From contig NZ_JAUOQM010000052.1 in the NCBI RefSeq assembly GCF_030547685.1, positions 1 through 64,000 of the forward strand: a stretch of DNA of 64,000 nt. Reading direction: 5' to 3'. Position numbers and translations under genes: made by a program. Of the stretch, positions 18,211 through 27,700 are shown piece by piece (position 1 is the stretch's first letter; every line of letters begins with the position of its first letter). The DNA is from Gilvimarinus sp. 2_MG-2023 (GTDB lineage Bacteria; Pseudomonadota; Gammaproteobacteria; Pseudomonadales; Cellvibrionaceae). The notes beneath the pieces are model-generated. The model searched no databases. It was not told the origin of the DNA and saw only the letters and a list, made by a program, of their open reading frames with translations.

Positions 18211-20358
18211 ATGAAAATTAATACGCCAAAAAGTTTATGCCTGACAACAATTATTATCGGCAGCTTAGCTTTAGCCGCCTGCGGAAGCTCATCCGACGGC
18301 GACAGCGGTGATGGAAGCTCCTCTAGCTCTAGCTCTAGCTCTAGCTCTAGCTCTAGCTCTAGCTCTAGCTCTAGCTCTAGCTCTAGCTCTAGCTCTTCAA
18401 GTGTTAGCCACACCCAGGTGTTTGTCGACCCGGCGAGCCGCCTGCATATTGGCGACTCGACCACGTTTGAGCGGGAAAAGTTTATTACCTTGCACGCCTC
18501 ACACACCGAAAACGACTGGTGGCTGGGCATTAACGACGAGAGCGTGGGCGGCAGCGCCCTGATGCCTGAATTTGTCGAAACCTACGACGTGTACTTTGGC
18601 CGCGATACCGGCGGTATGGCCTGGCAACTGTCGCAAATTGCCGAAGACCCGGCCCGCCCGGGTTACGCTAACCCCGCCGATGCAGCACAAATCGGCGGCG
18701 AAGCGACCGGCTGGTACGACTTTCGCACCGATGAGCGCGGCCAGCAAATGCGCGCCCAAGAGCACCGCAACAGCCAAATGGTGGTAGCGGCGCAGCAACA
18801 CCCTTTCTGGCCTGACGGCACCTTAACCGGGCAGGGCTGGACATTCTCGCAAACCGATACCGCCGATGCCCCCTTTGGCACCGCCACCGGGGACTACATG
18901 GGTCTGTTTTTGACACACTACTTCCGCCAAAGTGAAGGCGAGCCGGGGCAACCTAAGCCTAAGTACGTCGAGGTAATGAACGAGCCGCTGTACGACCTGG
19001 TAACGGCCGCCGACACCCCCGAAGATCCCGCCAAGATCTTTGAGTTCCACAACGCCGTGGCCGACGCCGTTCGTGAACTCAACCCCGATGTACTGCTCGG
19101 CGGCTACACCGCTGCCTTCCCGGATTTTGAGAAAGACAATTTCCAGCGCTGGGAAGAGCGCGACAAGCTATTTATGGATATCACCGGCGAGAATATGGAT
19201 TTTATATCGCTACACTTTTACGACTTTCCGATCTTTCCCGGTGGCGCCAATGGAGCATTAGTACAACGCTACCGCAAAGGCTCCAACCTCGAAGCCACCT
19301 TCGATATGCTTAACCAGTACAGCGCGATGACCGAGGGCGAAGTAAAACCGCTGATGATCTCGGAGTACAGCGCACAAACCCACGCCCTGACCAACGGCCC
19401 CTGGGTACCTTATCGCGACTGGCTGATTCTAAAGTCCACCAACGCCATGATGATGCAATTTATGCAGCGTGCCGACCAAATCGAAATGGCCATTCCATTT
19501 TATACCGTTAAAGCCGAATGGGGCCGCGAGGGTTCGGTGCCCTACACATGGCGCTTGATGCGGCAAAAGAAAGAAGCCGAAGGAGAAACCGGTGACGAGT
19601 GGGTTTACACTGGATTAATAGAGTTTTTTGAGCTTTGGAAAGACGTTAAAGGCGAGCGACTGTACTCTGCCAGCTCAGACTCCGACCTGCTGGTCGATGC
19701 CTATGTCGATGGCGACACTCACCACGTTGTGCTCACCAACCTCGACTTTGACGAACACGCCTTTAACCTGTCTCTGCCTGAAAACTCAACGGCTAGCAAT
19801 ATCACCGTTAAACACCTGTACTTAGATGACAACTCCGACACCCAGAACCAACGCCAACCGGTGGTTGAAACTACTTCTCTGGCCAACCTTGACTCCAACA
19901 TCACACTAGCACCCGAAGCCAGCATGGTAATCAGCTATAACCTAGCCGAGAATGAAACCAGCTACACCATAGAAAAACACTTCGTTTACGCAGACCGCTA
20001 TAAACAAGCTATAAACAGCGGGGAAAACATTGTTTTCGAATTCAATAATGTAAACCCACCTGAAAATGGCAAACTAACGTTACGATTAAGCATGGGACGT
20101 GACCACGGTTTATCCCTGACCCCTACCGTTAGTTTTAATGGTCAAAACTTAGCCGTCCCCAGTGATGTGCGCGGTGATGATCAATACCTAAACGGTAAGG
20201 GACGCCAAACATTCTTTGGCACCCTCGAAATCCCCGTTGCAACTGACTTGCTAGAAACCAACAATCAGCTGACGCTTAACTTTTCCGACTCGGGCGGATA
20301 TGTAAGCTCCGCTGTTCTGGAGCTGTATGAATCTGAACAGCCATTAACTATGTTCTAA
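18211..20358 (+). CDS. GH86 beta-agarase/beta-porphyranase lipoprotein
   Basis: This 715-residue enzyme has a lipoprotein signal (lipobox LALAACGSS), a poly-Ser tether of about 30 residues, a GH86 TIM barrel and C-terminal beta-sandwich domains. The catalytic glutamates are in YVEVMNEPLYD and LMISEYSAQ. It lacks the CBM6 and TSP3 modules of the first GH86, so it is probably held on the outer membrane and acts on shorter chains. ATG at 18211 has GAGG six bases upstream. The frame extends to 18178 but with no better start. It is followed by a terminator. As with other GH86 members, agarose versus porphyran specificity cannot be decided here. Confidence 0.9.
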   Translation: MKINTPKSLCLTTIIIGSLALAACGSSSDGDSGDGSSSSSSSSSSSSSSSSSSSSSSSSSSSSSVSHTQVFVDPASRLHIGDSTTFEREKFITLHASHTENDWWLGINDESVGGSALMPEFVETYDVYFGRDTGGMAWQLSQIAEDPARPGYANPADAAQIGGEATGWYDFRTDERGQQMRAQEHRNSQMVVAAQQHPFWPDGTLTGQGWTFSQTDTADAPFGTATGDYMGLFLTHYFRQSEGEPGQPKPKYVEVMNEPLYDLVTAADTPEDPAKIFEFHNAVADAVRELNPDVLLGGYTAAFPDFEKDNFQRWEERDKLFMDITGENMDFISLHFYDFPIFPGGANGALVQRYRKGSNLEATFDMLNQYSAMTEGEVKPLMISEYSAQTHALTNGPWVPYRDWLILKSTNAMMMQFMQRADQIEMAIPFYTVKAEWGREGSVPYTWRLMRQKKEAEGETGDEWVYTGLIEFFELWKDVKGERLYSASSDSDLLVDAYVDGDTHHVVLTNLDFDEHAFNLSLPENSTASNITVKHLYLDDNSDTQNQRQPVVETTSLANLDSNITLAPEASMVISYNLAENETSYTIEKHFVYADRYKQAINSGENIVFEFNNVNPPENGKLTLRLSMGRDHGLSLTPTVSFNGQNLAVPSDVRGDDQYLNGKGRQTFFGTLEIPVATDLLETNNQLTLNFSDSGGYVSSAVLELYESEQPLTMF
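18325..18396 (+). repeat. 12 tandem copies of AGCTCT (poly-Ser tether)
   Basis: A perfect run of 12 hexamers (72 bases) encodes alternating Ser codons in the lipoprotein tether. Perfect hexamer arrays are slip-prone but, being in units of six, keep the reading frame; only tether length would vary. Confidence 0.9.
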
Positions 20359-20365
20359 ACCTATT

Positions 20366-20390
20366 GGCAGCCTTCAGGCTGCCGTCTTTT
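20366..20390 (+). terminator. rho-independent terminator after the GH86 lipoprotein gene
   Basis: GGCAGCC, loop TTCA and GGCTGCC are followed by GTCTTTT, 8 bases after the stop. Confidence 0.85.
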
Positions 20391-20415
20391 TCTCTAATAA
20401 TAAAAAGACAGAGCC

Positions 20416-20652
20416 ATGGAATACGATCTACTGCAAACCATCTCATCCACAGTGAAATACCGCCTCGCCGAACAACCGGAACTAGGCGCTCAACGTTTAG
20501 CAACACAACTGGGCTGCACCTGCTCAGACATCCATCGTCTCGCCAACAACGACCCCACACTGGCGTTGGATATGTACATTTTTGCCGCCCTACATTTAGG
20601 TATCGAACCGGAATTTGTACGAATGATTATCGACTACCGACAACATGGTTAA
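20416..20652 (+). CDS. small HTH-like protein upstream of the P450 set
   Basis: This 78-residue protein is not one I can assign to a named family. The middle (RLATQLGCTCSDIHRLANN, then a Leu/Ala-rich helix) resembles a Cro/CI-type helix-turn-helix with its following helices, so a small DNA-binding regulator is plausible. There is no signal peptide or membrane segment. It starts after a terminator and ends 105 bases before the P450 gene on the same strand, so it may be read with the P450 set. No strong ribosome site is visible upstream. Confidence 0.5.
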   Translation: MEYDLLQTISSTVKYRLAEQPELGAQRLATQLGCTCSDIHRLANNDPTLALDMYIFAALHLGIEPEFVRMIIDYRQHG

Positions 20653-20757
20653 CACAGCATATATTTGATATATTTTGTCGTGACCCGCCTATTTGTCGCC
20701 TGTTTCCTGCCATACCATGTCACCAATATGATACTTACCCAATAATGGGTACTCATA

Positions 20758-21933
20758 ATGAGCGGAGGGCAGACCGTGAAGCCATCAGATCACCCAGATC
20801 CATTTAAGCAGGCGCGTATCGAACAGGGCGTGAGTGAAATCGACGACCAAAACGATCCGGTTAATATGGTTTTGCGCTTAAAAGATGTGCGCAAATGCGC
20901 CCACAACTGGAAAACATACTCCTCTGAAGCCACCCCGGGGCGCATCGTCGTACCCTCGGAGGTGAACATACGCGATACCCGGCAAATTCCGTTCGAAGTA
21001 GACCCACCCAAACATGGCGCATTTCGCCAATTGCTGGACCCCTGGTTTAAACGCCCATTGCAAGACGACTACCGCGATAAACTGCGCACACAAATATCCG
21101 CATTAATTCATGAGGTAATACAACAACAAAGCATTGAAGCTATTCATGGTTTTTCCCTGCTGTTGCAGTCTCGTGCCCTAACCTTATTAATGAACACCCC
21201 CGAATCCGAGGCCGATACCTTTATCAGCTGGGGCACCCATGTATTTCGCAGCGAAGACGACCCACTGGATGCCGGTAAAGCGCAGCAACTGTACGACTAC
21301 ATTGACCAAAAAATTGATGAGGCCGAAGCCAACCCCAGCGAAGACTTATTCTCGACCCTATTGGCCGCTGAGGTTGAGGGCCAAAAGCTCACCCGCGAAC
21401 AAATTAAAGGCATTATTATCCTGACCTTTGCCGGCGGCCGCGATACCGTCATTAACATGGTCACCAACACCCTCGCCTACCTCGCTGATCACCCAGAGTC
21501 ACTCAAGCGTCTGCGCGAAGAACCAGAAATTCGCACCCGCGCTATAGAAGAGTTAATTCGCTACTTTTCTCCCTTAACCCATATGGGTCGGGTAGCGACA
21601 GAAGATGCTCAAGTATGCGAGCATGCCATCAAGGCCAACAGCCGTATTTCACTGTGTTGGGCGTCGGCCAACCGCGACGAAACCGTGTTTGAAAACCCCA
21701 ACGAGGTGGTGCTTGATCGCAAAATAAACCCCCACGTCGCCTTCGGTTTTGCCACCCATAACTGTCTGGGGGCCACCCATGCCCGTACCATTATGCAGGT
21801 GTTAATCGATGAATTGTGCCAGCAGGTCGACCATATCGACTTTGTAAGTGCCGATGAAAACATCGAACAGTGGGGTAAGTTTGAGCGCAAAGTGGGTTAT
21901 CACAAACTGAACCTGGCGTTTCATCCCGTCTAA
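20758..21933 (+). CDS. cytochrome P450, probable 6-O-methyl-D-galactose demethylase
   Basis: This 391-residue soluble class I P450 has an I-helix motif FAGGRDT (224-230), ExxR at E265-R268 and the haem loop FGFATHNCLG with Cys336. The usual glycine two residues after FG is Ala here. The ferredoxin and ferredoxin reductase genes follow, giving a complete three-component monooxygenase. In marine agar/porphyran utilisation loci such P450 sets oxidatively demethylate 6-O-methyl-D-galactose, yielding galactose and formaldehyde. The position between agarase and AHG genes makes this the most likely role. The sequence alone does not prove substrate identity. The start is ATG at 20758 with GGTA-type purines upstream. 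Confidence 0.85.
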   Translation: MSGGQTVKPSDHPDPFKQARIEQGVSEIDDQNDPVNMVLRLKDVRKCAHNWKTYSSEATPGRIVVPSEVNIRDTRQIPFEVDPPKHGAFRQLLDPWFKRPLQDDYRDKLRTQISALIHEVIQQQSIEAIHGFSLLLQSRALTLLMNTPESEADTFISWGTHVFRSEDDPLDAGKAQQLYDYIDQKIDEAEANPSEDLFSTLLAAEVEGQKLTREQIKGIIILTFAGGRDTVINMVTNTLAYLADHPESLKRLREEPEIRTRAIEELIRYFSPLTHMGRVATEDAQVCEHAIKANSRISLCWASANRDETVFENPNEVVLDRKINPHVAFGFATHNCLGATHARTIMQVLIDELCQQVDHIDFVSADENIEQWGKFERKVGYHKLNLAFHPV

Positions 21934-21977
21934 ACATCAAAAAACACAACCAACCGTGACATTTGAGGTACACCCTA

Positions 21978-22286
21978 ATGGCTAAAATTACATTTATCAC
22001 CAAAGACGACAACACCATCGTCTGCGAAGCAGACTCGGGTTCGGTTATGGAATTGGCAGTACAAAACGGCGTAAAAGGCATCGACGGTGACTGCGGTGGC
22101 GTATGCTCGTGCGCCACCTGCCACGTTCACGTTGCCCCCGACTCTGTCGAACGCGTTGGCGAAGCCGGTGAAATTGAAAAAGACATGCTTGAACTGGACG
22201 ACGAGGCCAACGAGCGCAGCCGCCTGTGCTGCCAACTCGAGGTATCTGACGAGCTGGACGGCATTGTCCTGCACGTCGCCCACTAG
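21978..22286 (+). CDS. 2Fe-2S ferredoxin (adrenodoxin/putidaredoxin type)
   Basis: This 102-residue electron carrier for the P450 has cluster ligands that fit the Cx5Cx2C plus distal Cys pattern: C39, C45, C48 and C84/C85 (CGGVCSCATC, then RLCCQL). The C-terminus LDGIVLHVAH is typical of P450-partner ferredoxins. The frame opens at a TTG (21963), but GAGG and ATG at 21978 give the better start. It lies 44 bases after the P450 stop. Confidence 0.9.
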   Translation: MAKITFITKDDNTIVCEADSGSVMELAVQNGVKGIDGDCGGVCSCATCHVHVAPDSVERVGEAGEIEKDMLELDDEANERSRLCCQLEVSDELDGIVLHVAH

Positions 22287-22302
22287 GTAAAAGGACGCCA
22301 CC

Positions 22303-23550
22303 ATGACAGAGCAATCTACCGGCAACGATGTTTGCATCATTATCGGCGCCAGCCACGGCGGCGTTAACTTAGCCTTTGCCCTGCGCAAAGAAGGCTGGGA
22401 GGGCGAAATTCACTTAATAGACCAAGACCCCAACCCGCCCTACCATCGCCCGCCGCTTTCCAAAGCGCATTTAACCACCGACGATGGGCTGGAGAAGATT
22501 CTGCTTAAAGCCCCTAAAGCCTATGAAGACAACAACATTCAGCTTCATTTAGGGCATACCGTTACGGCTATCGACCACGTACACCAACAAATTAACCTCG
22601 AAGACGGCAGTAGCAAAAAGTACGACAAACTTGTTTTAGCCGTGGGCGCGCGCCCCATTATTCCGCCCATTAAAGGTATCGATGACGTTCAACATTTATA
22701 CCCCATGCGCACCGCCGACGACGTAAACAAAATCCGCAGCGCTTTTAAGCAAAGCACCGAAAAGCGAGTGGTGATAATCGGCGGAGGCTATATTGGCCTG
22801 GAAACGGCGGCATCGCTTAAAAAACTGGGCGGTGAAGTAACCGTGCTAGAGCGCGAAGAGCGTATTCTTGCCCGCGTCACGGCGCCGGTTATGTCCGAGT
22901 TTTTCCATAAACTGCACACAGATAACGGGGTAGATATTCACACCGGTAAAAACGTGGTAGAGCTGCGTCAAAACACCAACCGCCAGGAAGTCGTGTGCTC
23001 AGATGGAACCGTCTACCCGGCCGATGTCATTGTAATGGGCGTGGGTATCCGCGTTAATCAAGAGTTAGCTGAAGAGGCCGGATTAAAAATCGATAACGGC
23101 ATCAACGTTAACGAACAGTGTAAAACCAGCGACAATAATATTTACGCCATTGGCGACTGCACCTACCACTACAACAATCACTACGACCGTTGGCTGCGTT
23201 TAGAGTCCGTCCAAAACGCCGTGGACCAAGCCAAAATCGCCGCCCAGGCACTAACCGAGAAAAATCCCAAGTACGACGCACTGCCATGGTTCTGGTCTGA
23301 TCAGTACGACGTTAAGCTGCTAATGGTCGGACTTTCAGATGGCTACGATGAAATCCTCAAGCGCGATGAAAGCACAGACGATCAACATAAATTTTCGACG
23401 TGGTACTTCAAAGGCGAGCAACTATTGGCCGTCGATGCCGTTAATAACGCCAAGGCATACGTTGTGGGCACAAAACTGATAGGCGCAAAAAAACCCGTCA
23501 ACAAGCAGGTACTTTCCGATCCAGAGCAAGACTTAAAAGCTTTATTGTAA
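22303..23550 (+). CDS. FAD/NAD(P)H ferredoxin reductase of the P450 system
   Basis: This 415-residue flavoprotein of the putidaredoxin-reductase/rubredoxin-reductase type has an FAD-binding motif GASHGGVNLA, an NAD(P)-binding GGGYIGLETA, the second FAD motif YAIGDC, and PPYHRPPLSK near the N-terminus. It passes electrons from NAD(P)H to the upstream ferredoxin. It starts 16 bases after the ferredoxin stop with AAGGA before the ATG. It is the last gene of the unit; no clear terminator follows at once. Confidence 0.9.
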   Translation: MTEQSTGNDVCIIIGASHGGVNLAFALRKEGWEGEIHLIDQDPNPPYHRPPLSKAHLTTDDGLEKILLKAPKAYEDNNIQLHLGHTVTAIDHVHQQINLEDGSSKKYDKLVLAVGARPIIPPIKGIDDVQHLYPMRTADDVNKIRSAFKQSTEKRVVIIGGGYIGLETAASLKKLGGEVTVLEREERILARVTAPVMSEFFHKLHTDNGVDIHTGKNVVELRQNTNRQEVVCSDGTVYPADVIVMGVGIRVNQELAEEAGLKIDNGINVNEQCKTSDNNIYAIGDCTYHYNNHYDRWLRLESVQNAVDQAKIAAQALTEKNPKYDALPWFWSDQYDVKLLMVGLSDGYDEILKRDESTDDQHKFSTWYFKGEQLLAVDAVNNAKAYVVGTKLIGAKKPVNKQVLSDPEQDLKALL

Positions 23551-24002
23551 GCACTGCTACATTAACTCAGGGCAAACACTTTTAACCTCCGATCATAAAC
23601 GGCCGCGACAATATCATTATTGACGTCATCTCATTGCCGTCCCGTTAAGCATAAACACAAGCTTCTACGGGTCATGCTAATGGGGGAATTTGATATTATA
23701 GTGTGAGCGTGGGACATGGGCTCAGTACTTGTTGCCGCGCCACACCGTGAATACTTCCATGTAAACTCTACACCTTACCCAAAACAAACATATTTAAGGC
23801 TCTACTAGAGCCTTGCTATACGCCCACTTTACACTCTTAACAGTATCTCCCTAACGTACGCTACTTAGATGCGCCCTCAGAGCTTACCCCTCCATTTAGT
23901 ATCCGCTTTTAATTTACATAAATTATAAAAAGAAACAACAGCAGGAAAATACAATGCAGTAATGTTAAATCCCTGCACACAAATCACAATGTAGCAGTTT
24001 AA
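23551..24002. other. intergenic stretch with palindrome and duplicated segment
   Basis: No gene is visible. It holds a perfect inverted repeat AAGGCTCTA-C-TAGAGCCTT (23796-23814) and the first copy of a duplicated segment (23853-23995). Confidence 0.6.
23853..23995 (+). repeat. duplicated ~140-base segment, copy 1
   Basis: It is clearly similar, in the same orientation, to 29047-29187. Shared stretches include ACATAAATTATAAAAAGAAACA and TGCAGTAATGTTAAAT broken by small changes. Copy 2 runs into a TTGTAGACAA site upstream of GH16, whereas copy 1 has a degenerate ATGTAGCAG at that place and then joins the IS66 remnant. Confidence 0.75.
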
Positions 24003-24710
24003 TGAAGCTGAGGCCGAAGATAGCGTCAGTTGGATATAGAACCGGCTAAAATCAAGGTGCTGCGCCATATTCGTAAAGAATACGCATGCCCTTGCTGCGA
24101 GCCATACATTACCGTTGCAAAGAAGTCAGCCTTACCCTTTGAGAAGTCCATCGTCTCGTTGAGCTTACTGGCCTATGTCAGCGTCAGCAAATACCTTGAT
24201 GCGTTACCTCTGTACCGGCAGGTCAACCTTTTAACCGCATAGGCGTTAAGCTGACTCGAACCACTTTGGCCAATTGGATGGTCAAAGTGGGCGATCTGGT
24301 GCAACCGCTGATCAATCTACTGCTCGAGAGCACGCGTGAGCAATCCAATCTGCATATGGATGAAACACCACGCAGCTAACACACCGCAAAAAATCGCTCA
24401 CGGTCGAGCACTTGACTACTTCGATAAACAGTGGCCGCGTGTAATTGGCTACCTAAACGATGGGGCCTACCCAATTGACAGCAACAGGGCGGAAAATGTT
24501 GTGCGGCCGTTCGTTATCGGTCGTAAAAACTAGCTGTTTGCCAACAGCCAGACCGGCACTCGCGCCTCGGCCAGCCTATACAACGTAATCGAGACCGCTA
24601 AAGCCAGAGACCTTGAACCGTACGCTTATCCCAAGCACGTGTTCACAGAGTTATTTCTAACCAAAGCCGTCGAGGTGACATATCAAGAATGTGGTTAGTT
24701 AGACGTTTAC
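24003..24710 (+). mobile_element. IS66-family transposase remnant
   Basis: These are pieces of an IS66 TnpC-type transposase in several frames. The zinc-finger region KIKVLRHIRKEYACPCCE is at about 24030-24242. A frame-shifted segment KLTRTTLANWMVKVGDL leads to MDETP. After an internal deletion comes the C-terminal part GYLNDGAYPIDSNRAENVVRPF, interrupted by a TAG at 24531, then ANSQTGTRASASLYNVIETAK. AGACGTTTAC at 24701-24710 resembles an IS66 end in inverted form. Only about 230 of about 510 residues remain, so it is inactive. Confidence 0.8.
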
Positions 24711-24712
24711 CC

Positions 24713-24741
24713 AAAAAAGCCTCGACCAAGAGGCCGAGGCT
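24713..24741 (-). terminator. terminator of the 1116-residue CBM-containing hydrolase gene
   Basis: On the minus strand AGCCTCG and CGAGGCT are followed by a T run, 28 bases beyond the stop. It directly borders the IS66 end. Confidence 0.85.
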
Positions 24742-24768
24742 AATAAGTAAGTTATGAGATTTAAAGAA

Positions 24769-27700
24769 TTAGTGACCTAACTCTAAAATACCCCAAACTT
24801 CCAGATCATTAACAGTAACCACCGCATCACCGTCTCCATTAGTAGAAACCGGAAGATTGGTACTAGCACCACCAGGTAAATGCAAGGTTGCTGTCGTTAC
24901 ACTCTCAGGGAAGTAGCTTTGTGGAATCGCCACTTCAACACCGTTAAGTGTTGGTGTGACACCACCTGCAAACGGTCGGTTAATCAAGTGAACAACATAC
25001 GGTGCACTTGCATTTGTTTCGTGAACACGCGATACAGCAGACACCGTTTCATTCGACACCGAACCATTAACGCTTACATTGATAGCAAGACCGTCGATCG
25101 TACCACGCTGCCCGATGTGACGAACTTTACTTCCTTGATTATCAAGCACAGATTTCTGCTCAGCGGTGAGTAAGCTCAGATCACCATCCGTAAAGATATA
25201 ATCAAACTGATCGAAATCTTCTGAGCGAGGAACAACCGGATAACCCTCGTCACCAAACACCAGCAAGTCAAAGTTAATGTTGTCTAACGTTAAGATTCGA
25301 GTACTCGATAGAATTTGATTACCACCATTCAATAAATTAGCTTTCATAGATGAGTACATGGCGTGAACCAGCCCCACTTTCGAGTATGAAGTGTAATCAT
25401 CAAACAGGAAATCATTATCCCTAACGAATCGATAAATATCGCGGTAATTCTCTGCTGGAATATTCCACGTTTGGAGCGGCAGTGCATCATCACCTACCCA
25501 TACGGCCGCTGGGATCGAGAACAGACCACCATAAGCGTAGGCTTGTGCGATCCAGCCACGAGCATAGCGAGTCGAATCGTTCAATCGAAGTGCATTAAAC
25601 TCAGAAGGATACGGGAATAAAGCCAGTGGTTTATCAACCGCCTGTGCTGCTTTGTACTGGGCAACAATATTGGTCGGTAATTCTGTAAGCGGTAGCTGCA
25701 TATCCATAAACAGCTCGTTACTTAAGAACGTAATATTCTCGTTAAAGAGATAACCACGTGACTCAAATAACTGTGTGCTCGCACCGATGGAAATATCAGG
25801 GCGTTGCTCACGGACGTAATCTAGCACTTCAGAAAACTTCTGGTTCCACACATCTCGGTTAAAGTAGATAAAGTCCTCAAGCAACGGAATATTACCAGAG
25901 ATGGTATTACCAGCGTTCGACCAACTTGTATGAGTAACACCTTGCGCTATCAAAAACTCAGCATAATCAAAGGTATTAATATCGCTAATACCCAAAGCTG
26001 AAAGCTCAGCATTCGTGTACTTCTCGCCTAACCACACACGGAAGTTCTGCATCGCATATTCTGAGAAATCCCCCCCGAAGGTGCGCATATCCGTCGTACG
26101 CGTTGAGTTAGTTTGTGTATCAAACATCAGCTTGTCAGGGTTGGCTTTAAGAAGTTGATCAACCTGTGACTTCATAAACGGAACAAATGCAGGACTATGA
26201 TTACTCAACCAGTTGTTGTTATAACCGTTATAAGAAAGGTAACCCATAAAGGTCATTCTTACATTGCGATCATCTAGGGTCTTCACATAATGCGGCTCTG
26301 GGTTGGTTAGGTACTCAGTCGCCCAACGGAAACCCCAGTCGAACTCGCCACGCGCGATGAACTCTATACCAAGATCTTGCCAATCTTGAACGTCGCCAGC
26401 CCATTCAATAATTTCACTTTCATCATAGAAGTTATCCTCTGGTGGATGTCCCCAGAATGAACCTGTCGCACCCGTTTCTTCAACACTGTAGCCTTCTAGC
26501 TCATTGTTTTGAGCATAGGTATACCAAACATCAGACTTTAATACTTTATTCGCCTGCGGAATAGTAACAGGCTCTTTTAGATATTGCAGACCCGTTGAAG
26601 GCCCTTGAATAGGAGAAACCGTATGCTCATTTGGGTTGTAAAGTGCCGAGGGACGAACAGAATCTTCACTGACTTTAGCAAAACGTACTTTGTCACCACT
26701 CCACTGCCAATCATTACCACCAACAGCTTTTACGCGTACGGTGTAGTTACGGCTCTCTTCAACAACGAAGTCACCGCCGTAAAGTTCAACCTCTTCCACA
26801 ATATCGTAACCGCCGGTATGGTCGAAATACCCCCAAGAAACAGGCCAGCCGTCAAGATCAATCCTCGCGCCATAGCTACCCGCTTGCCCTGTTGACGCAT
26901 ATAAGAATGACCTGTAAGTACCCGCCTCTAGGTAGACATTGTAATAATCCCCCCAATCACCGTTAGTCACAAAGCTCACATTGACCGCACCTTGATCAGC
27001 AACAAACCCATCATTAGGGTCACCGCCAACACGACCAGTCGTGCCTGTCGCATCAAAGTCCTCTAATTCAATTACAATACCACCAGGAGGAACACGGTTC
27101 GGATCCCCGTTAATTGTCCCAGTTGCGTTAAAAATATTTGTTGCAAGAGTGCTTGGGTGTACGAAGTTAGTACCGCCATTTACATCAATACCAAAACCGA
27201 TGCTGTCGCCAACTGGACCACTGCCGCCGTCGGCATTCCCGATACGAAGTTCAAAACTATGCGTACCAGGTGTAAGGTTCAAGTTTGCGGTTTGTGATGA
27301 GTTTTCCCAGCTATCGTCTGAAAGTACTAAATTCCCATCGATATACAAACGCACACTGTCATCTATGTGTTCGAAGAAAGAAATATCACCATCAGCATCA
27401 TAAATAGTACCGGTGAATACTTCAGTAGTGTTTCCACCAATAGCGTCTTCTGTTCGAAGTAAGTTTTCGCTGACTTCGTAATTTGGGTTAGCATCGTTCC
27501 AGTTTTTAGCTCCGCTAACATACCCCCAAATCAAGCCATCCCCATTATGATCAAACGGATAACCATCGCCAGGCGTTGGTGTTGGCGTTGGTGTTGGTGT
27601 TGGCTCTGCAACTGAAGACAATGAAAATGATTCCATGTTCCACTGCCAATCTGCACCTACACCTTGTACGCGCAGCTGAGAGACGCCCGCAGGCAACGTT

